From the NCBI GenBank assembly GCA_037953625.1, contig CM075649.1, positions 103,421,290 through 103,485,289 on the forward strand: a stretch of 64,000 nt of DNA, in the 5' to 3' direction. The position numbers and the translations under genes are program-made. Numbering within the stretch: position 1 is the stretch's first letter; every line of letters starts with the position of its first letter. The DNA is from Crotalaria pallida. Its lineage: Eukaryota; Streptophyta; Magnoliopsida; Fabales; Fabaceae. Under the pieces are notes generated by a model. It saw only the letters and a program-made list of their open reading frames with translations, ran no database searches and was not told where the DNA came from. Below are positions 1 to 13,328 of this stretch, piece by piece.

Positions 1-2437
1 TGATTACAAATTGTAACTCTCCCTCCTTGTTATTCATTGCTTGGCCGTGCACTTGATGGTCCAATTGATAGTGTGATCAATTTTTGAAACCTTCACATTC
101 ATGGCCAATGATTGTCTCTTTGAATATGACATTCAATTCGTAACTTCCATTCTCTTCAAAGCTTGGCCGTGAGGTATTGATGGCCTCATTGATCTTGACA
201 TTCATTTGGTAACCTTCCTCATCAATTCGTGCATCATTTGATGGCTCTATGCATGTAGCCTTCAATTTGTAACTCCCATGTCATAATGATTCCATCAATG
301 AAATCTCCCTTTATTCTTCTTATCATTCCTTGCACAAATTCCTCTTCATGACGAAAAGAAAATCTTTCTTTCACTTCCAATTATGATTGACTTTTAATGT
401 CACTAATGTTTTGTGGTTACAAAACTTTAATGATTGAATTAAGTTTTTGTAACGTTCAATTAATGGCAATAATTTCACTTTTCAATTAAGTTATTCACTT
501 AATTTGATTCCTTGCTTTCTCATGAAGCAAATTTGTGCTCCTCCTTGGCCTCCACATTAGTGGCCTTATTTCATGTTCCAAAGTGTCTTTTATTAAGGGT
601 ATGTGTCCTCCATAAGGGCACCTTTAAGGGCAGCCCCCTTAAAATCTTCAAACTTTGTGCTTATTGTTTTAGGATTGCATTGAGTTACCATGGTCCCTCT
701 AGAGGAGGATATCACCAACGGGCTAGAGCATGAAATTGCTACCCCAACGGGAAGGAACGATCCTTGGTTTCGAAGTAAGTACGCCAATTTTTAAATGTGA
801 CAATGCAACAATATATGTTTTCGATCTTCATGTCTGAAACTTAGGTACGACGGAGTGATCTTACCACCAAGGTAATGTATAATCAAGACTGGCCATCTCG
901 AGGATTACATTCGTTGGAAGGTGAAATCATCAAGTCCCCAAGTTCCAAAATATCTCTTAAGTTGAGTGAAGTCTGGAAACCAAGGGAGAATAGTCTGTTA
1001 TAGTTAAATTCTATAGATTCCTAAGTACCCTCAAATCTGAGTGCGTAGTGAAATAGCCAGAAGGCAATCCTAGAAAATCTTATAGCTTTCCCTTTCCTTC
1101 CTCATGAATCCCTAATCTATGATTGGTGTCTCAAAGCTGGAGCGTCGATCCCGTTTGTCTGGAGCCTTAATAATTGCTTGGTATCTTGAACCTTTATTTT
1201 CCTCGTTTAACTTTTGACATCTTAGACATTAATTGTAGGATCTAGATTTCATTTGACTCTGAATATCAATAGACTGTGAATACATTTTATTGTTTCATGA
1301 TAAACTCGTTAATGTACAACTTCTTGAGTACATTACATCCATCATTCTAAGTTCTATGCAGGCATTTGAATTCTAAACAAAAAGTTACCTATTCTTATTT
1401 TTGCATGGGTTGGATCTTACATACACCCATGGCCTTTTGATATCGAATGGAATTTCTCTGTTGTCATTGATTATCGAATTTTTATTCTTAATGAGCGAGA
1501 TTCCTTGTGGTTCAAACATAATTGGAGAATCATTAGTTCTTCCTTTAAACACGTCCTGGTTTATGAAGGCAACATATAATTATGACTTGATAAGTCGACA
1601 CCTAAATTTATCTTGGATTCATAATCCTTATCATCTCCTATAAGCTAAAAGTTTGATTGTTTGGTAATTCTTTGCATTCACAATTTCATCAAGATCGTCA
1701 TAGACTTGAATTATCTCTTGTAAAGTTTAAATTGCTAGTTTGACTACAATCCAAGTAACATGCAGTCCTTTTCGTATGACCTATGACTGCATGACCACAC
1801 TTATTTCGGGTCATGACTCTAACGCTTTTATTAGTGGTGACCCTTGAAATTTTGTCCTTACTTTTTAATACACTTAAAATTATATTTGATAATCTCCTGA
1901 TTTATTTTATCCTTAGATTCGATTGACACTTTCATGAGTCTATTATATCGTGTCCTTCTAATATGTAATCAGCAAAATCTCTTATACCCAGAATAATGGT
2001 GTCATCCAAGAAAACCAAGAAAATCTTTATTTTGCTAATTCATATACCGTATTATCGTGCTATTGTCTGATTGACGATCTGAGACGATCATTTACCTTGT
2101 TCATTGATGGGTTTCTCTGGATTTCGCCTTACTTGATTAATTATTCTATGCCTTGCGAAGAATTTAGTAAACTCGGGGTATTTGACATCGGAATGGATCA
2201 AAACTTTGTTCGGGACGACAAAGACGTGTCAAAGACTAGACAATGAAAGAACGATCTCAGTGAAAGTATGAAGTCTACCTCTCGGCTTATGAGTTGGATT
2301 AAGCACGTTGTTTGTTGTATTTTTCTATGTTTATTGGAATGATGCTCCGGGATTCTCGAATCCTAACCTTACGATTTTCCCTAATCAAATTTCGAGGAGA
2401 AATTTCTTTTTGGGGGGTTCTTTTTGGGGGGAAGGAT
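1..2437 (+). mobile_element. Decayed gypsy internal region upstream of an LTR
   Basis: No intact reading frame is seen. The stretch ends in a G-rich polypurine tract (about 2411-2437, runs of G followed by GAAGGAT) directly before TGTAACATCC, the usual arrangement of the 3' end of a plant Ty3/gypsy internal region and its 3' LTR. A short motif reading roughly 'aagactggccatc' near 885 recurs near 5925 ('aggactggccacc') and in weaker form near 8905, linking this stretch to the internal region at 5826-9197. Bases 1-300 contain loose repeats around 'cattcaattcgtaac'. The coding content is too eroded for me to place protease, RT or integrase. Confidence 0.4.
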
Positions 2438-4658
2438 TGTAACATCCAGATTTTCTTTTGTATTATAAATTTTGAGTTTTATCGAATTAAGTAATTAATT
2501 CTTTTAATTAATAATTAAAGCGTTGAGCATTTTGTTTAGATATCCTATGGTAGTTACTAAAGTATATTTTAATTATATATTTGAAAGTAGATTCATTTAA
2601 AGTAATTACCCTATTTAAAAAAAATAGACTTTCTAATATCTAACTAATTTCTAACTTTATAGTTTTTCTATATGAATTTAAATGATACCTAAGTTTTATT
2701 ATTAGTATTTCTTTATGTTAAAAAAATAAAATAAAATAAAATAAAAATAAAGTAAGTGTATGTGTGTGTTGTGTAGTTGGGGGGAAACCCTAAATTCTTT
2801 CCTTCTCTCTTCAGCGTCGCCCCCCACCCCTTGCTCTCTCTCTCGTTTCTCTCTCCCTCCGCCGCCCTTACCCCAAGCTCGCCGGTGCCAGCCACCATCA
2901 TCGGCGTCGTCGCTATCGTGTTGCTCTCTCTCTTCCATGTTCTCACTCTTCCTCGCCCCCTCTCTCTCTCTATCTCCGCCATGGTCTCTCTCTCTCCTTC
3001 CACTCTTCGCCGTCGCCTCACCCATGACCGTCGCCACGCTCGCGTTCTTTGTGGGTAAACTTCTAGTACCCGTTTAACTACTCTATGTTGTGTTTTAATT
3101 TTAATACTAATACTAATTTTAATGCTATTGGTGATAGTTAATAAGTGTTAAATTGTTTTGGAAGAATAAATGGTATTGTAGTTTAATATTGATTTTTTTT
3201 AATTGTACTGATATTGATAATGATTTTAATTGGTCACTTTGATTTAGGATAATATTGGATTAAACGTTATGTCAAATAAATTGTTTTAAAAGTATTTTGT
3301 TAAAGGAGTTAGGTCCCTAAGTAACTGAGTTGTTGTTTAGTGAGGTTGAATTGTCCCTGAACTAAACAATACACCAGTTAATTAGGAACCCGATATATTT
3401 GGCATACATTAATTCGGGTTAAAACCTTAAACGTTAATTTTAAGTTAAAGGGAAGTGAAATTAATTGAATGTTGGAAATGTGATGTTCACTTATTTTGAA
3501 CCGAGAACACTTCCTTTTAATTTGGAATTAACAGTGTCAAGTAATATTAGCATTTGATTTTTGTAAGTTATTATCAAAGTTACGTGATTTTGGTTTGTTT
3601 TGATAGATTATATTAGTTCTGAAAGTTAAGGTGTTTTTAATAAAGAAACGTACTATTTTATCGAGAACGCAATGGTTTTAAGTTAAATTTCCATTTAGTT
3701 GGGATTTATGAATTACGTTCAAACAATCTTTTGCTTGATAACCTAACAAAATACGATATATTGATATTTATCAGTTTTGGATATTCGAAGTTGTTTATTT
3801 GGAATTCCATAGCTAAATCCCCTATTACGTAAAGTTTGAAAGTATTTGTTTTAAATATGATTTTGAAGTGTTTTCACGCTGATATTAGCTTACTAACTGA
3901 TATTAAAATATGTTTTTGAGAACATCAAATGACCCCTTCCTATTTCTGTTAGTTTACTCCACGTATAAGGAAAAATATATTTTTATAACGTATTGAATCA
4001 AACCACAAATCCAATGCCGATACTGGTTTAGTAAATAAAAACGTCTGCGTGGTTGTTTCTCTATCGTGTTTGAGTAGGCCTTGGTGCATTATATTGATTA
4101 TTATTTATTTTATATAATATGATTAGATGAAGAAGGAGCTTTAGAACTTGTTGCCGCGCGTAAACAATGGACTCAGATACATTTGGATATTATCGTACAA
4201 AAAGGCGCATGTCTTTGGAAAGGCAAGGTAAAGAGTGAGTATTACCTTATTTTAGGGATGAGTTTCTAGTATGTATATAGTGCTTGCTAAGAGTTTTGTT
4301 GTTAGTTTTAGGATTTTGCACCTTAGGGTAGTTGATAAAGATGATAATTTGAACTTAGGAAATTAAGTAAATAATTAGGGAAATAAATTGGAATGTGAAT
4401 TTATTCATGATGATGTTATGCGTTATTATGTGCTATATGTGCTGATATTTTCTAAGTGATGGAATGATTGTTAATAATAATGAATTGATTGGGGACTCAG
4501 AAAAATGTGAAAGTAAATGATAAACAATTGAGGAGAAAAGAGAAAAATAATTGAACAAATAACAGGATTGAGAAAAGTACTTAATAAAGAATAAGATATA
4601 AATATGTGTGGAATCCGACTGCGATGTGGCGCGAATCGGATAGTCCACAACCAGAGTA

Positions 4659-4702
<44 letters not shown>

Positions 4703-5825
4703 AATCCGACTGCGATGTGGTGCGAATCGGATAGTCCACAAAAAAAACTATGTGGTAATTCCTTGCGGCCGGCTGCGATTGTGCGCGAACCGGTGTCCGA
4801 CTATGATTGTGCGCGAATCGGATGAGTCCACGTCAAGGGATTACCCGGTGCTCCCTTGCGGTACTGCGATAGTACGCGAATCAGTGTCCGACTGCGATGT
4901 GGCGTGAATCGGACGAGTCCGCGTCAAAGGAGTACCCCCCTACCTTGTGCATCTGACTGTGATGTGGCGTGAATCGGATCGTATGCTCCGACTGCAATGT
5001 GGCGGGAATCGGACCGTGTGCACAAATAAATGATAAACACTAATATCGTGCGGCCAACTGTGATGTGGCGCGAATCGGACCGTACGAGAAGATGAAAAAC
5101 TTACCATAATCTACAAGAATATGAAAGATATGATAAAACATGAGAAATAAGAGAGGAAAGAATTATGAAAATATATAAAGTGTTAAGTGAATAGAATGAG
5201 AGAACTGATAACCTGTTTCTGATATGCATGTGAGCATGATATGGATGAATAGATGATTATGTGAATTATGTGAATTATGTGTGTTTGGCTTAGTCGGTTA
5301 TTATGTCAGATCAGAAACTGCTATTCCTATTTTATGTGTAATGCTCACCTCCTTACCATTTTTCCACAGGTACTGAGTTTGAGCTAGCACAGGTACCGAC
5401 CGAGCAGGAGTACTCTCCCTTACAGGGAGAGTAGGGTTTATATAGTAGGACATTTGGGCCTTTTGATTTGATGATGTGACCTATTCTTGATGTATATATG
5501 TAAATAGTTTTGGTGGGCCAAGGATAACTCCTTTGGGGAAATGAGTCTTTTGAGAAAATACAATTCCAAAACTTGTTTATAACTGTTGTTTTACTCTGAT
5601 GCTTTTATCCTGATGATGTGATATATGATGTTATGCCCTGCTGGCACTCTGCAAATTATAATGACCGTTTATCAGGTTGAAGACAAAATCTAAATTTTTG
5701 GAAAGTTCGAAAAACAAAGAAAACTTCGTCCGTTTGACGGGAGAATTTTATAAGTTAAAAAGGAAATTTTAAATTCGCTATTTTTAATCATGGGTATTTA
5801 AGGGTAGTTAATGTAGGGTGTTACA
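2438..5825 (+). mobile_element. Long gypsy LTR (TGTAACA...TGTTACA)
   Basis: The stretch begins TGTAACATCC after a polypurine tract and ends GGGTGTTACA, giving the TG...CA inverted termini of an LTR of about 3.4 kb. Inside are an AT-rich first part, a CT- and GCC-rich segment at about 2800-3050 that looks like a transcribed leader followed by GGTAAAC, and a hairpin-type tandem array at 4606-5090. No flanking 5-bp duplication is visible, which fits a 3' LTR of the decayed element to its left better than a solo LTR. Assignment to a Tekay/Del-like chromovirus is inference from the TGTAACA termini and LTR length. Confidence 0.6.
4606..5090 (+). repeat. Array of short imperfect hairpins (CCGA...TCGG)
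   Basis: About eight or nine diverged units built around TCCGACTGCGATGTGGCGCG followed by AATCGGA are spaced irregularly from 4610 to 5085. Each unit is an imperfect palindrome (CCGAcTGCG against CGCGaaTCGG). A perfect (TG)n microsatellite (about 4665-4700) sits between the first two units. Units differ in spacing and linker, so this is not a regular satellite. Confidence 0.75.
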
Positions 5826-8712
5826 CATATAATCTAAAGGTACATTTTATAATCTTCCTTGTGGAGGATTATAACTTCGATCGGATAGATATGATCTCTT
5901 TACCAACGATATGTATTGTTAGGACTGGCCACCTTAATACTTACAGCTCTTGGAAAAGATGATCATGGATATCCTTAAATTCATTCTAATCGAAGTACAC
6001 AATAGAAGCATCTATTCTTCGATTTCTTTTAGTGACATAACCTTGATCAATTATCTATGTAAAAGTAGAACTTAAGCAACCGTATCTCTGAACCATCCCT
6101 TAGCATCTTGGGAAATGGAATTCCCTATACTTAGATCGTTAGACCTCGGTAATGCTTTCTCAAAGAATACTTTTTCATAATCTTGTACAAATTTTTTCAA
6201 TTCCTAACTAAGTGAACCTTTCCAGGAATGATGATGAACTTCTCATTCCTTCCAAATGATTCGATATTCCTATCCAACGAATCTCTCATTTGCTTACCCT
6301 TGCGATTATTTTGGTTTCTTTCTAAAATTTTATGATGTGAAATAAAAGCTTTATTATGCTTTGTGTTTGGGCATTTTGAAACCTTAACTTTCGAAAGAAC
6401 TTGCAATATTTTACTATTATCATAATCTTGAATTGTCAAGCTACTTAAAATTATTTATTTGAGAATTCTTAGGATCATCCTACATTTTGGAATTTCGAGA
6501 TTTTGATGAACCCTTCTTAACGATACTAGTTTATAAACAAAGATTTTCTTTAAGATCCTTTCATCCAGATGAAAGGAAAACTTTTAAAAAACTAATATGA
6601 AAGTGTTAATTCGGGAATCTTTTGGAAGATAATGAATTTCCTTTATAACCACTATTGAATTTCCTTTTGGTAAATGATGATCACTATAAATATTAAAAAT
6701 TTTAGAAAGAAATTTTGGGATAAGTATTTCTAAATCACTCCCATAATATTTAGACGAAAGATAATTCCAAACTATTTTTGAACCTTTTGGAATTATAATT
6801 TCTTTTGAAAAACTTATTTCAAAGGTATTCACTCACGTGTTACTAAAAGCAAATATTTTCAAACTATTGTATAATTGTAATATGACGGAAAAAGTTTATG
6901 AAATCATTCTTATCATAAATTCTTCTTGATTTTCTAATTCCCTCTATCATTAGCAATTTTGAAAAGATATGAATTGAACTTTGAAATAGTTTCTTGAAAT
7001 CATTATAGAAGATTCTTGAAGCCTCAACTTCAAGAAAAAACTTTCTTAAAGATAATTATTCATGCATTATCCCTAAATCCTTTTTCTCATAAGGAAAACT
7101 TTTTGAAAGTCAATACGAATCTATTCACTCTATGAAGTATCTTTTTGGAAAAAGAAATTCCTTTGTGATTTTATTTCACTCTTTTGGTAATCTTTAAATA
7201 AGAAAAGTTTTGTGAAAAGTCTCAAATATTATTTCTTTCCAATCCTTCTCATTGTGAGTAGAAAATATTTCTCTTAAATCTTTATTTGAGAGAATCCTTT
7301 CGAAAAATGACATACGAAGATTAGTCTAATATGTTTGATGACTTTTATTTAAAGGTTCATATTGATTTCTCGATTAAATTTGGTTTGCAAACTAAATTTT
7401 CCCCTATAGAGGCTAACCAATTCCTTAAGGATGCAGTAAGGTAATCCAATAGAGAAAAAGCCCACATGTAAGATGGATGACATAAGGAAAGTCCCTTAGG
7501 AAAATACCCGCGATTGTTAATACTATTACCCAAGATCAATAATGGGCCAAGCCTATAAACCTAAGGGTATGTATTTTCAAAAGGATCAATTAGGAATTCT
7601 AGCATCAACCAATAATAGGCATTACACACAAATATTGACACCTTCAGATCCCTTAAGTAATTGTGAAACGAGAACCTTCACCCTTTGTAGACTCTTTTAA
7701 AATCCTTAAACCCTGGAGGAACAAGTTAAGTTTCCTAAAACTAATAGTGGATGCTCTAAAGGGGAATGAGTAGTAAACTGTTCAAGGCTACTCCCAAACC
7801 AAGGGAAGTTTGTCCTTTTTGGACTAAGATGTCACGAAGAAAGAAATCTTAATTAACCTAACTTAGATAGATCCGCTCTACAAGGAGAGAAACCAGAAAC
7901 AATAAGTAAGTGAGAAATATTTTCTAGAGACTGATGGACTATTTCCGGATCATTGTCCAGATTTCCCAAATTCGATTTCCTAGGAAGTGACCATGGAAAT
8001 GAAAGATCATCCCTTATGTTAGTACCACCTAATTATAGGATAAATGTTGGATTCAAATAAGATTTCAAGGGATTATGACTAAGGGCTCATTAGAAAAACC
8101 ATCCTACTCATAATCCGAGACTTACAAAGCGATTGCACCCAAAGTATGGAGAATGGAGGATAGTGGTCAAAGACCAGAATGAGGGTATATGCATCTAAAG
8201 TGATAGGATTCCCACAGATTGTCCATATTAGCCTACTCGAATTAAGCTGATAAAGGATAACAAGAAATAGGAATATGAAGTAGAAAGACCAACCATACAT
8301 TAGACAATTGTTATAAAAATTAGAAACTTGACCCTTGAAAACTTAAGGACGATATTACAAAGCTAGACTCTTCCTAACTCTAAGATTCTCTTGTAACGAG
8401 TACTCCTCAGTTACAAATCAATCTTTGAAAAGAAACCAATCCGAGGAGCTGTTGATAAACCTGTTTAGCAAACCTATGAGAATGATCATACCTTGGAAAG
8501 ACTAGTACAAGCCTATGATCGAAAGCAGACATCTCAAAAGTGGAATGGAATGACAATTTGCCTAGATAACCAAAAGCCCACATAGTCAACTGACATATGG
8601 ATGAAATCCGAAAGAATGGAAGCCATTGAGAACCTAGAGACCCTTTGGATATCTATAGACCCAACTTCGTTCTAAGTGGGGGAGAAGTCAATATTGTAAT
8701 AATGACGTTTTC

Positions 8713-8747
<35 letters not shown>

Positions 8748-9197
8748 CAAAATTTTCTTTTTAGCAAAATTTGGATGACGATACGATAAACATTCATATC
8801 TTTAAGTTCATCTAACTTAAGGATACGCATATAATCTTTCTCGTAAAAGATTATATTAGGCAAGAATGATTTTATTACTAATAGTATAAATATTAGGACT
8901 GATTATCCTGATGTTTATAACTATTAAGAAATAAAATCTCATTGATTCCCCTATTATTTGTGCAAAGTTAATCAAAAGTGCGCAGCGAAAAATGTCCTTT
9001 TGAAATGTTTTGTTTAAAACTTCATTATATTTTCCTAACGAAGGAATTTTGATGAAAGTTTAACAAAATTCTTATAGTGGGGGAGAGACCCTAATTATCT
9101 CCAGAAATCAAATTCTTATTTTTACCAAATGTTTTAGAAAATCAATTTGATTAGAAAATGAATTTCGGGGACAAAATTCCTAAAAGTGGAGGAGAGT
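5826..9197 (+). mobile_element. Second decayed gypsy internal region
   Basis: This 3.4 kb stretch has no usable reading frame. It ends in a purine-rich tract (about 9181-9197, GTGGAGGAGAG) followed by TGTAACACCC, the polypurine-tract/3' LTR signature. Similar segments describing a 'taatctt-ctcgt-gga-ggatta...attaggactg' pattern occur at 5828-5935 and 8821-8920, so part of it is internally duplicated. An (AT)n run lies at about 8718-8742. I could not identify individual pol domains. Confidence 0.4.
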
Positions 9198-9442
9198 TGT
9201 AACACCCACCGGAATTATCCTCGAAATCATAAATGAAATATATTAAGCAGATATGAAGTAAATATGAAATAGATATTAAGTAGATATTAAGTTAATACTA
9301 AGTGAATATCAAGCAAATACTATGTGAATATTGTGTAAATGAATTCTCTTTGGATTAGATGGATTGATTCCATTTATTTAAAGGGACAAGATCTTTGAAA
9401 TTATGAAGTGAAGATCATTGATGGTTGGCATTTCAAGCAGAT
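9198..9442 (+). mobile_element. 5' part of an interrupted gypsy LTR
   Basis: It starts TGTAACACCC right after the purine tract. Its natural continuation appears to be at 15915-18364. The LTR is therefore interpreted as split by the TIR element at 9443-15166 and the LINE piece at 15170-15914. This join is inference: no target duplication of the LINE was found. Confidence 0.4.
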
Positions 9443-9865
9443 CTACAGCATTTTTGGCTTTAGACCACGCACCAAAACTGTGGTCAAAGGTCAAAAAACC
9501 GTAGCCTAAAATTCAGACCACGGTTTTTATAGCGTAGTTGTTGTTGGCGTGGGCTATTCCTATAGGCCACGGTTTTTTGTCTTTAGACCACAATACAATG
9601 AAAACCGTGGTCCAAAAGAGAGGAGAAGTCCACGGTTTTCAAACTCAACATAGACCACGGTTTTCAATATTCTAATAGGCCACGGTTTTGTACTTGTTGT
9701 TGTAAGTTTAGGCCACGGTTTTCATACCCTTTTTAAGGCCACCGTTTTTAATACCTACTTTTAGGCCATGGTTTTTTTCATGTGGTCATGTGTTTAAGCC
9801 ACAGTTTTCTTACAGTGTAGACCACAATTTTGCTGCCCACTTTTAGGCCACGGTTTTAGATATTT
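9443..9865 (+). repeat. Left subterminal CCACGG repeat array
   Basis: About a dozen copies of 'agaCCACGGTTTT' or 'ggCCACGGTTTT', some degenerate, follow the left terminus. In CACTA elements such arrays are transposase-binding sites; that role is inferred here. Confidence 0.7.
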
Positions 9866-10056
9866 TCATGTGTTTTCTTCATCTAGGTTTAGTATATATA
9901 TTGTTATGATGAAGCCACAACTAACTAATTAAGAATTGGGCACTAAATTAAATTGCATTAATAGAAACTCTATATATAGATGATGAACAAACCAAAACAT
10001 TTGTACTCATTACAAGCATCAATAACCAAAATAATCAAAAGTTTACAACTCATAAG

Positions 10057-10248
10057 TAGGGGTGAAAACAGGCCAGGCCGACTACAGGGGCCTATGACAG
10101 GCCGAATGTCAGGCCAGGCTCAGGCAAGACTTTTTTTGCAAACAGGCCAGACCCAAGCTATTTAAAAAGCTTATATAATCTAAACAAGTTAGGCCTAGGC
10201 TTTTTTAAAAGCCTATTTAGCTTAACAGGCCGGCCTAGACCTATATAA

Positions 10249-10290
<42 letters not shown>

Positions 10291-12013
10291 CATATTTAAA
10301 AATTATTATATTTATATTTATTTTAAAACCTAACCCAATATATATATAAAAAAAAAATACTAAAAACCTAATCCTAAGTCCTAACCCTAAAAATCCCTCA
10401 GACCCAATCCCAAGTTAGAAACTCTCACTCTCAGCCTCCCTCCCTATCACTTCGTCACTCTCAGCCTCTCACTCTCTCGGCTCTCACTCCTCCCTCCCTC
10501 CATCTTACTTCGTCACTCACTCACTCCCTCTCTCCCTCTCGCTCCGTCACTCTCCCTCACACGCCACGCGGTCTTCCGTCGCCGACTCGCCATCTTCCGT
10601 CGTCGTCGCCGTCTCCTTCTTCGTCTCCGTCTCCGTCCAGGTAAGCATTTTTGGTTTGAGATCTTGTTAGTAGATATTAGATCTTAGTAGCTTCTTATTA
10701 GTTGCAAATTATTTTTTTTTGTTGAATGTTGATGCTGGCCTTTGGAAGTTTAAATATGATGGGATCAAATGGTTAAACTTACTAGCTATATGATGAATTA
10801 ATTAGTTTGTGCTTGGTAAGTTATGTATGCAAGTAATATCAATTGCTACTTTTTTCTACCTTTTCGCATTACTGATCTGGGTATGAATATATTCCACCAA
10901 CTTCTTCTGCATCTGGAATTTTGCTTTTGCTTTAATCAGAAAGCACATACTGATTTCCATGAATTAAAAAGGTCAGGACTTTCAAATAAAACATACCAAA
11001 ATAAGATGGGTCTTTTCGACCATTAGATAGGGTCTTCGTTTTTGACAAGAGAGAGGCACCGTTCCCAAACCATGAGAAGATTGGTCTTCGTTTTTTTCCT
11101 TCCACTAATCTGGTCAAAACACAAAATGCATTTCTTTATTTTAAGTTATTTAATATTTCTTTTTTTTTTTACTTTAAGTCATATATATCCGGAGTTCATT
11201 TTGCATGTTTAGATTAATCCACTCAACACAACAAGTTTTAAATGATATGCCACTTTTCCAGAAATTATTACCCTAGTCAAAAATCAAACTTTATTGGGTT
11301 TGGTCTTATAATCAATTTTTTCTTACCAAAAAAAAGTAGATCTTAGTATTCTGAATTTGGTTAGTATATCTTAGTATTCTGAATTTGGTTATTCTGAATT
11401 TGGTTAGTAGATCTTGTTAATTCGGTTAGTATTCCATTTTGTATTATGAATTTTCCGTTTTGGTTAATTTGGGTATACTGATATAGACTTTTCCTGTAAT
11501 GTTTTTTGGTTCAGGTCAACATAATGTCCACTCCTATTGCTCCTAATGATGTTAGTGAAATGGAAGTTGCGGCAGAAAATTCATCTCAACAACAAGGGAA
11601 TGCAACAAATTCTACAACTAACTCAACTAATCAAGTGGATTGTCCCAAGTGGATTGTTGACTGAATGATTGTTGTAGACTTATTTTTATTGCTCCTGTTT
11701 AATTTTATTGCTCTAATTTGTTCGGCAACATGTTGTTTATAATATTATTGTTAGACAGGCCAAAGTTTTAGAATTATGTAGGCTTTTAAGTAGACAGACT
11801 GGCCTATTTAATACTAGGCCTTCTGGCCTATTTAAGAATTTCAGATTATGCAGGCCCTGTTAACCAGGCTTACAGGCCAGGCCAGGCCTTGTAACAGGCT
11901 AGGCCTTGTAACAGGCCAGACCTAGGCTCGAAAAAAATGATTTACATAGGCTAATAGGCCAGGCCAGGCTTGAATAATTTATATAGGTCGGGCCTGGCCT
12001 GTTTCCACCCCTA
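10057..12013 (+). mobile_element. Non-autonomous hAT element with 8-bp target duplication
   Basis: The element starts TAGGGGTGAAAACAGGCCAG and ends CTGGCCTGTTTCCACCCCTA, which are imperfect inverted termini. It is flanked by a perfect 8-bp direct repeat CTCATAAG (10049-10056 and 12014-12021), the hallmark of hAT insertion. Subterminal regions are rich in AGGCCTGGCC/GGCCAGGCC repeats. The interior has a CT-rich leader (about 10430-10640) ending in a splice donor, an intron of about 870 bp, and a short reading frame. It lies inside the larger TIR element. Confidence 0.9.
11524..11664 (+). pseudogene. N-terminal stub of a hAT transposase gene
   Basis: A leader exon ends at 10640 (GTCCAG|GTAAGC) and an acceptor at 11511-11514 (TTCAG|GTCAAC) precedes an ATG at 11524, so the first intron of the parent gene is kept. 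The frame encodes 46 residues, rich in Ser, Asn, Gln and Thr (starting MSTPIAPNDVSEMEV), and stops at 11662-11664. No BED zinc finger, DDE core or hAT dimerisation domain follows; the 3' part of the element is non-coding. This looks like an internal-deletion derivative of an autonomous hAT. The identification rests on the element's ends and gene layout, not on residue similarity. Confidence 0.5.
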
Positions 12014-12021
12014 CTCATAAG

Positions 12022-12900
12022 CATCTATCACACCTATGAATCTAGGACTAGCACTACTCTATGACAATAAAATAAAATACTTGGTAGTATACAATCTTAT
12101 AACATTACATATTTCACCCCTAATTCTATGACAAATGCTACTCAAACTTATGTTCAACATATCTTCATATCCCCTGCATATCAACAATTTGATGCACATC
12201 ACCCTGACATCATCTACATTTGCATAATTCCAAGTTTGCCATACTTGCTCCTCTTTCAATCACTGACCTGCATAGAGCAATGTTCATACATAAAGCACAA
12301 CGTTAGTATTAGTAGTCATAGCAGATCTCAGTACCTTTGCATTAATCTCAAGCAACATTCGTTTTTATTATGACCCAAGTACACACATAATGCATAATTA
12401 AACTAGCAAATTCAAAAAGCATATTAGGATCTCTACCAAACAAAATATATACACCCTTTAGAATAGAGATCATAAGCTGCACAAGAGAAATTGACAGAAA
12501 AAGCTGAAACAAATAACCACAACATATTGAAGGATACAACTAATTTACAAGCATTTATAACTGCAAATGTTGTTACAGCATATATCAGGGAGTGTGGCTT
12601 ATATCTTTATTATTAGTAACTTGTAATAAAAATTAGCTAACTAGTTTTATGGTACAAGCATCCCTAAAACTCACATGCAATTCATACATATTTGTCACAT
12701 CAACAACTGGAATAAGAAAAAATATGTCAAACTATTGAGCTAACACTCCAACAAAAACCAAATCTATTCAGATATTACCTGAGTTTTGAATTTAAAATGG
12801 TTAACAAAATTAACTTCCAGATCAAGAATATAACCAAAGAAGAAAGTAAACCCTTTCAATATAAATATAATTAGAAGTTTAGAACTAAAAATAAATCAAC
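12022..12900 (-). other. Unassigned interior of the TIR element
   Basis: The stretch is AT-rich. On the minus strand an acceptor-like CTATGCAG (about 12273-12280) precedes a frame running to about 12059 without recognisable similarity. It could be the 3' exon or UTR of the captured chimeric gene. No function can be assigned. Confidence 0.3.
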
Positions 12901-13020
12901 CTTTTAAATATTGAAGCATGTTATATAGCTTCCTATTCTCTTCTACCACTCTGTGATATCCAAGAGCATTGGCTGACATCTCCTGCACTTGACCTTCTGT
13001 ACTCATGAAACATATAGCTT
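12901..13020 (-). pseudogene. Kinesin-14 (KIN-14) exon fragment captured in the TIR element
   Basis: The minus strand encodes 'GQVQEMSANALGYHRVVEEN' followed by RKLYNML and YLKG. This resembles the neck/linker just before the motor domain of plant kinesin-14s, where 'GYHxVLEENRKLYNxVQDLKG' leads into IRVYCRIRP. The frame ends exactly at an exon-like boundary (AAAAG|GTTGAT), where the motor domain would continue in the next exon; that exon is absent. It follows the dynamin-related exons in the same minus-strand direction, so one transcript could join both. The parent gene would be a minus-end-directed microtubule motor; this piece has no motor domain. The match is from recall of the family and should be confirmed. 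Confidence 0.65.
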
Positions 13021-13328
13021 TCAGAGGCAATAAGACATTACATAGACAGGTATACTAGACTACTAGAGAACTCATTTGTCTAGACACCAAGATATCTTTT
13101 GAACTTGGTCATTAGCTTATTATATTCTCTCTTATTATTCCATGAAGAAAGGCATCCACCTACCTATTAGAAAGAAAACTCAAGCCATATTTCTTTGGCC
13201 ATCAGGACACATACGATAACAGAAAGATGGAGACGTAAGGACTTTTCTTTAGCATTGAGTTTATATAAATTTCCACAGATATAGGAGTTGATAATTCAAA
13301 CTGGTTGAGCAATGTAGAGCAAACTCAC

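Noticed and set aside
2702..3077. Overlapping frames on both strands in a CT/GCC-rich segment
   Set aside because: All frames follow from low complexity inside an LTR; repetitive Ser/Leu/Pro or Arg/Glu composition, no domain.
4604..4907. Frames through the (TG)n and hairpin array (Cys-Val repeats)
   Set aside because: Produced by the microsatellite; no coding evidence.
4606..5090. CRISPR-like array of repeats with spacers
   Set aside because: Units and spacers are irregular and diverged, the DNA is plant nuclear and no cas genes exist; it is an LTR minisatellite.
2438..5825. Solo LTR interpretation
   Set aside because: A polypurine tract precedes it and no 5-bp duplication flanks it, so a 3' LTR of a decayed element is preferred.
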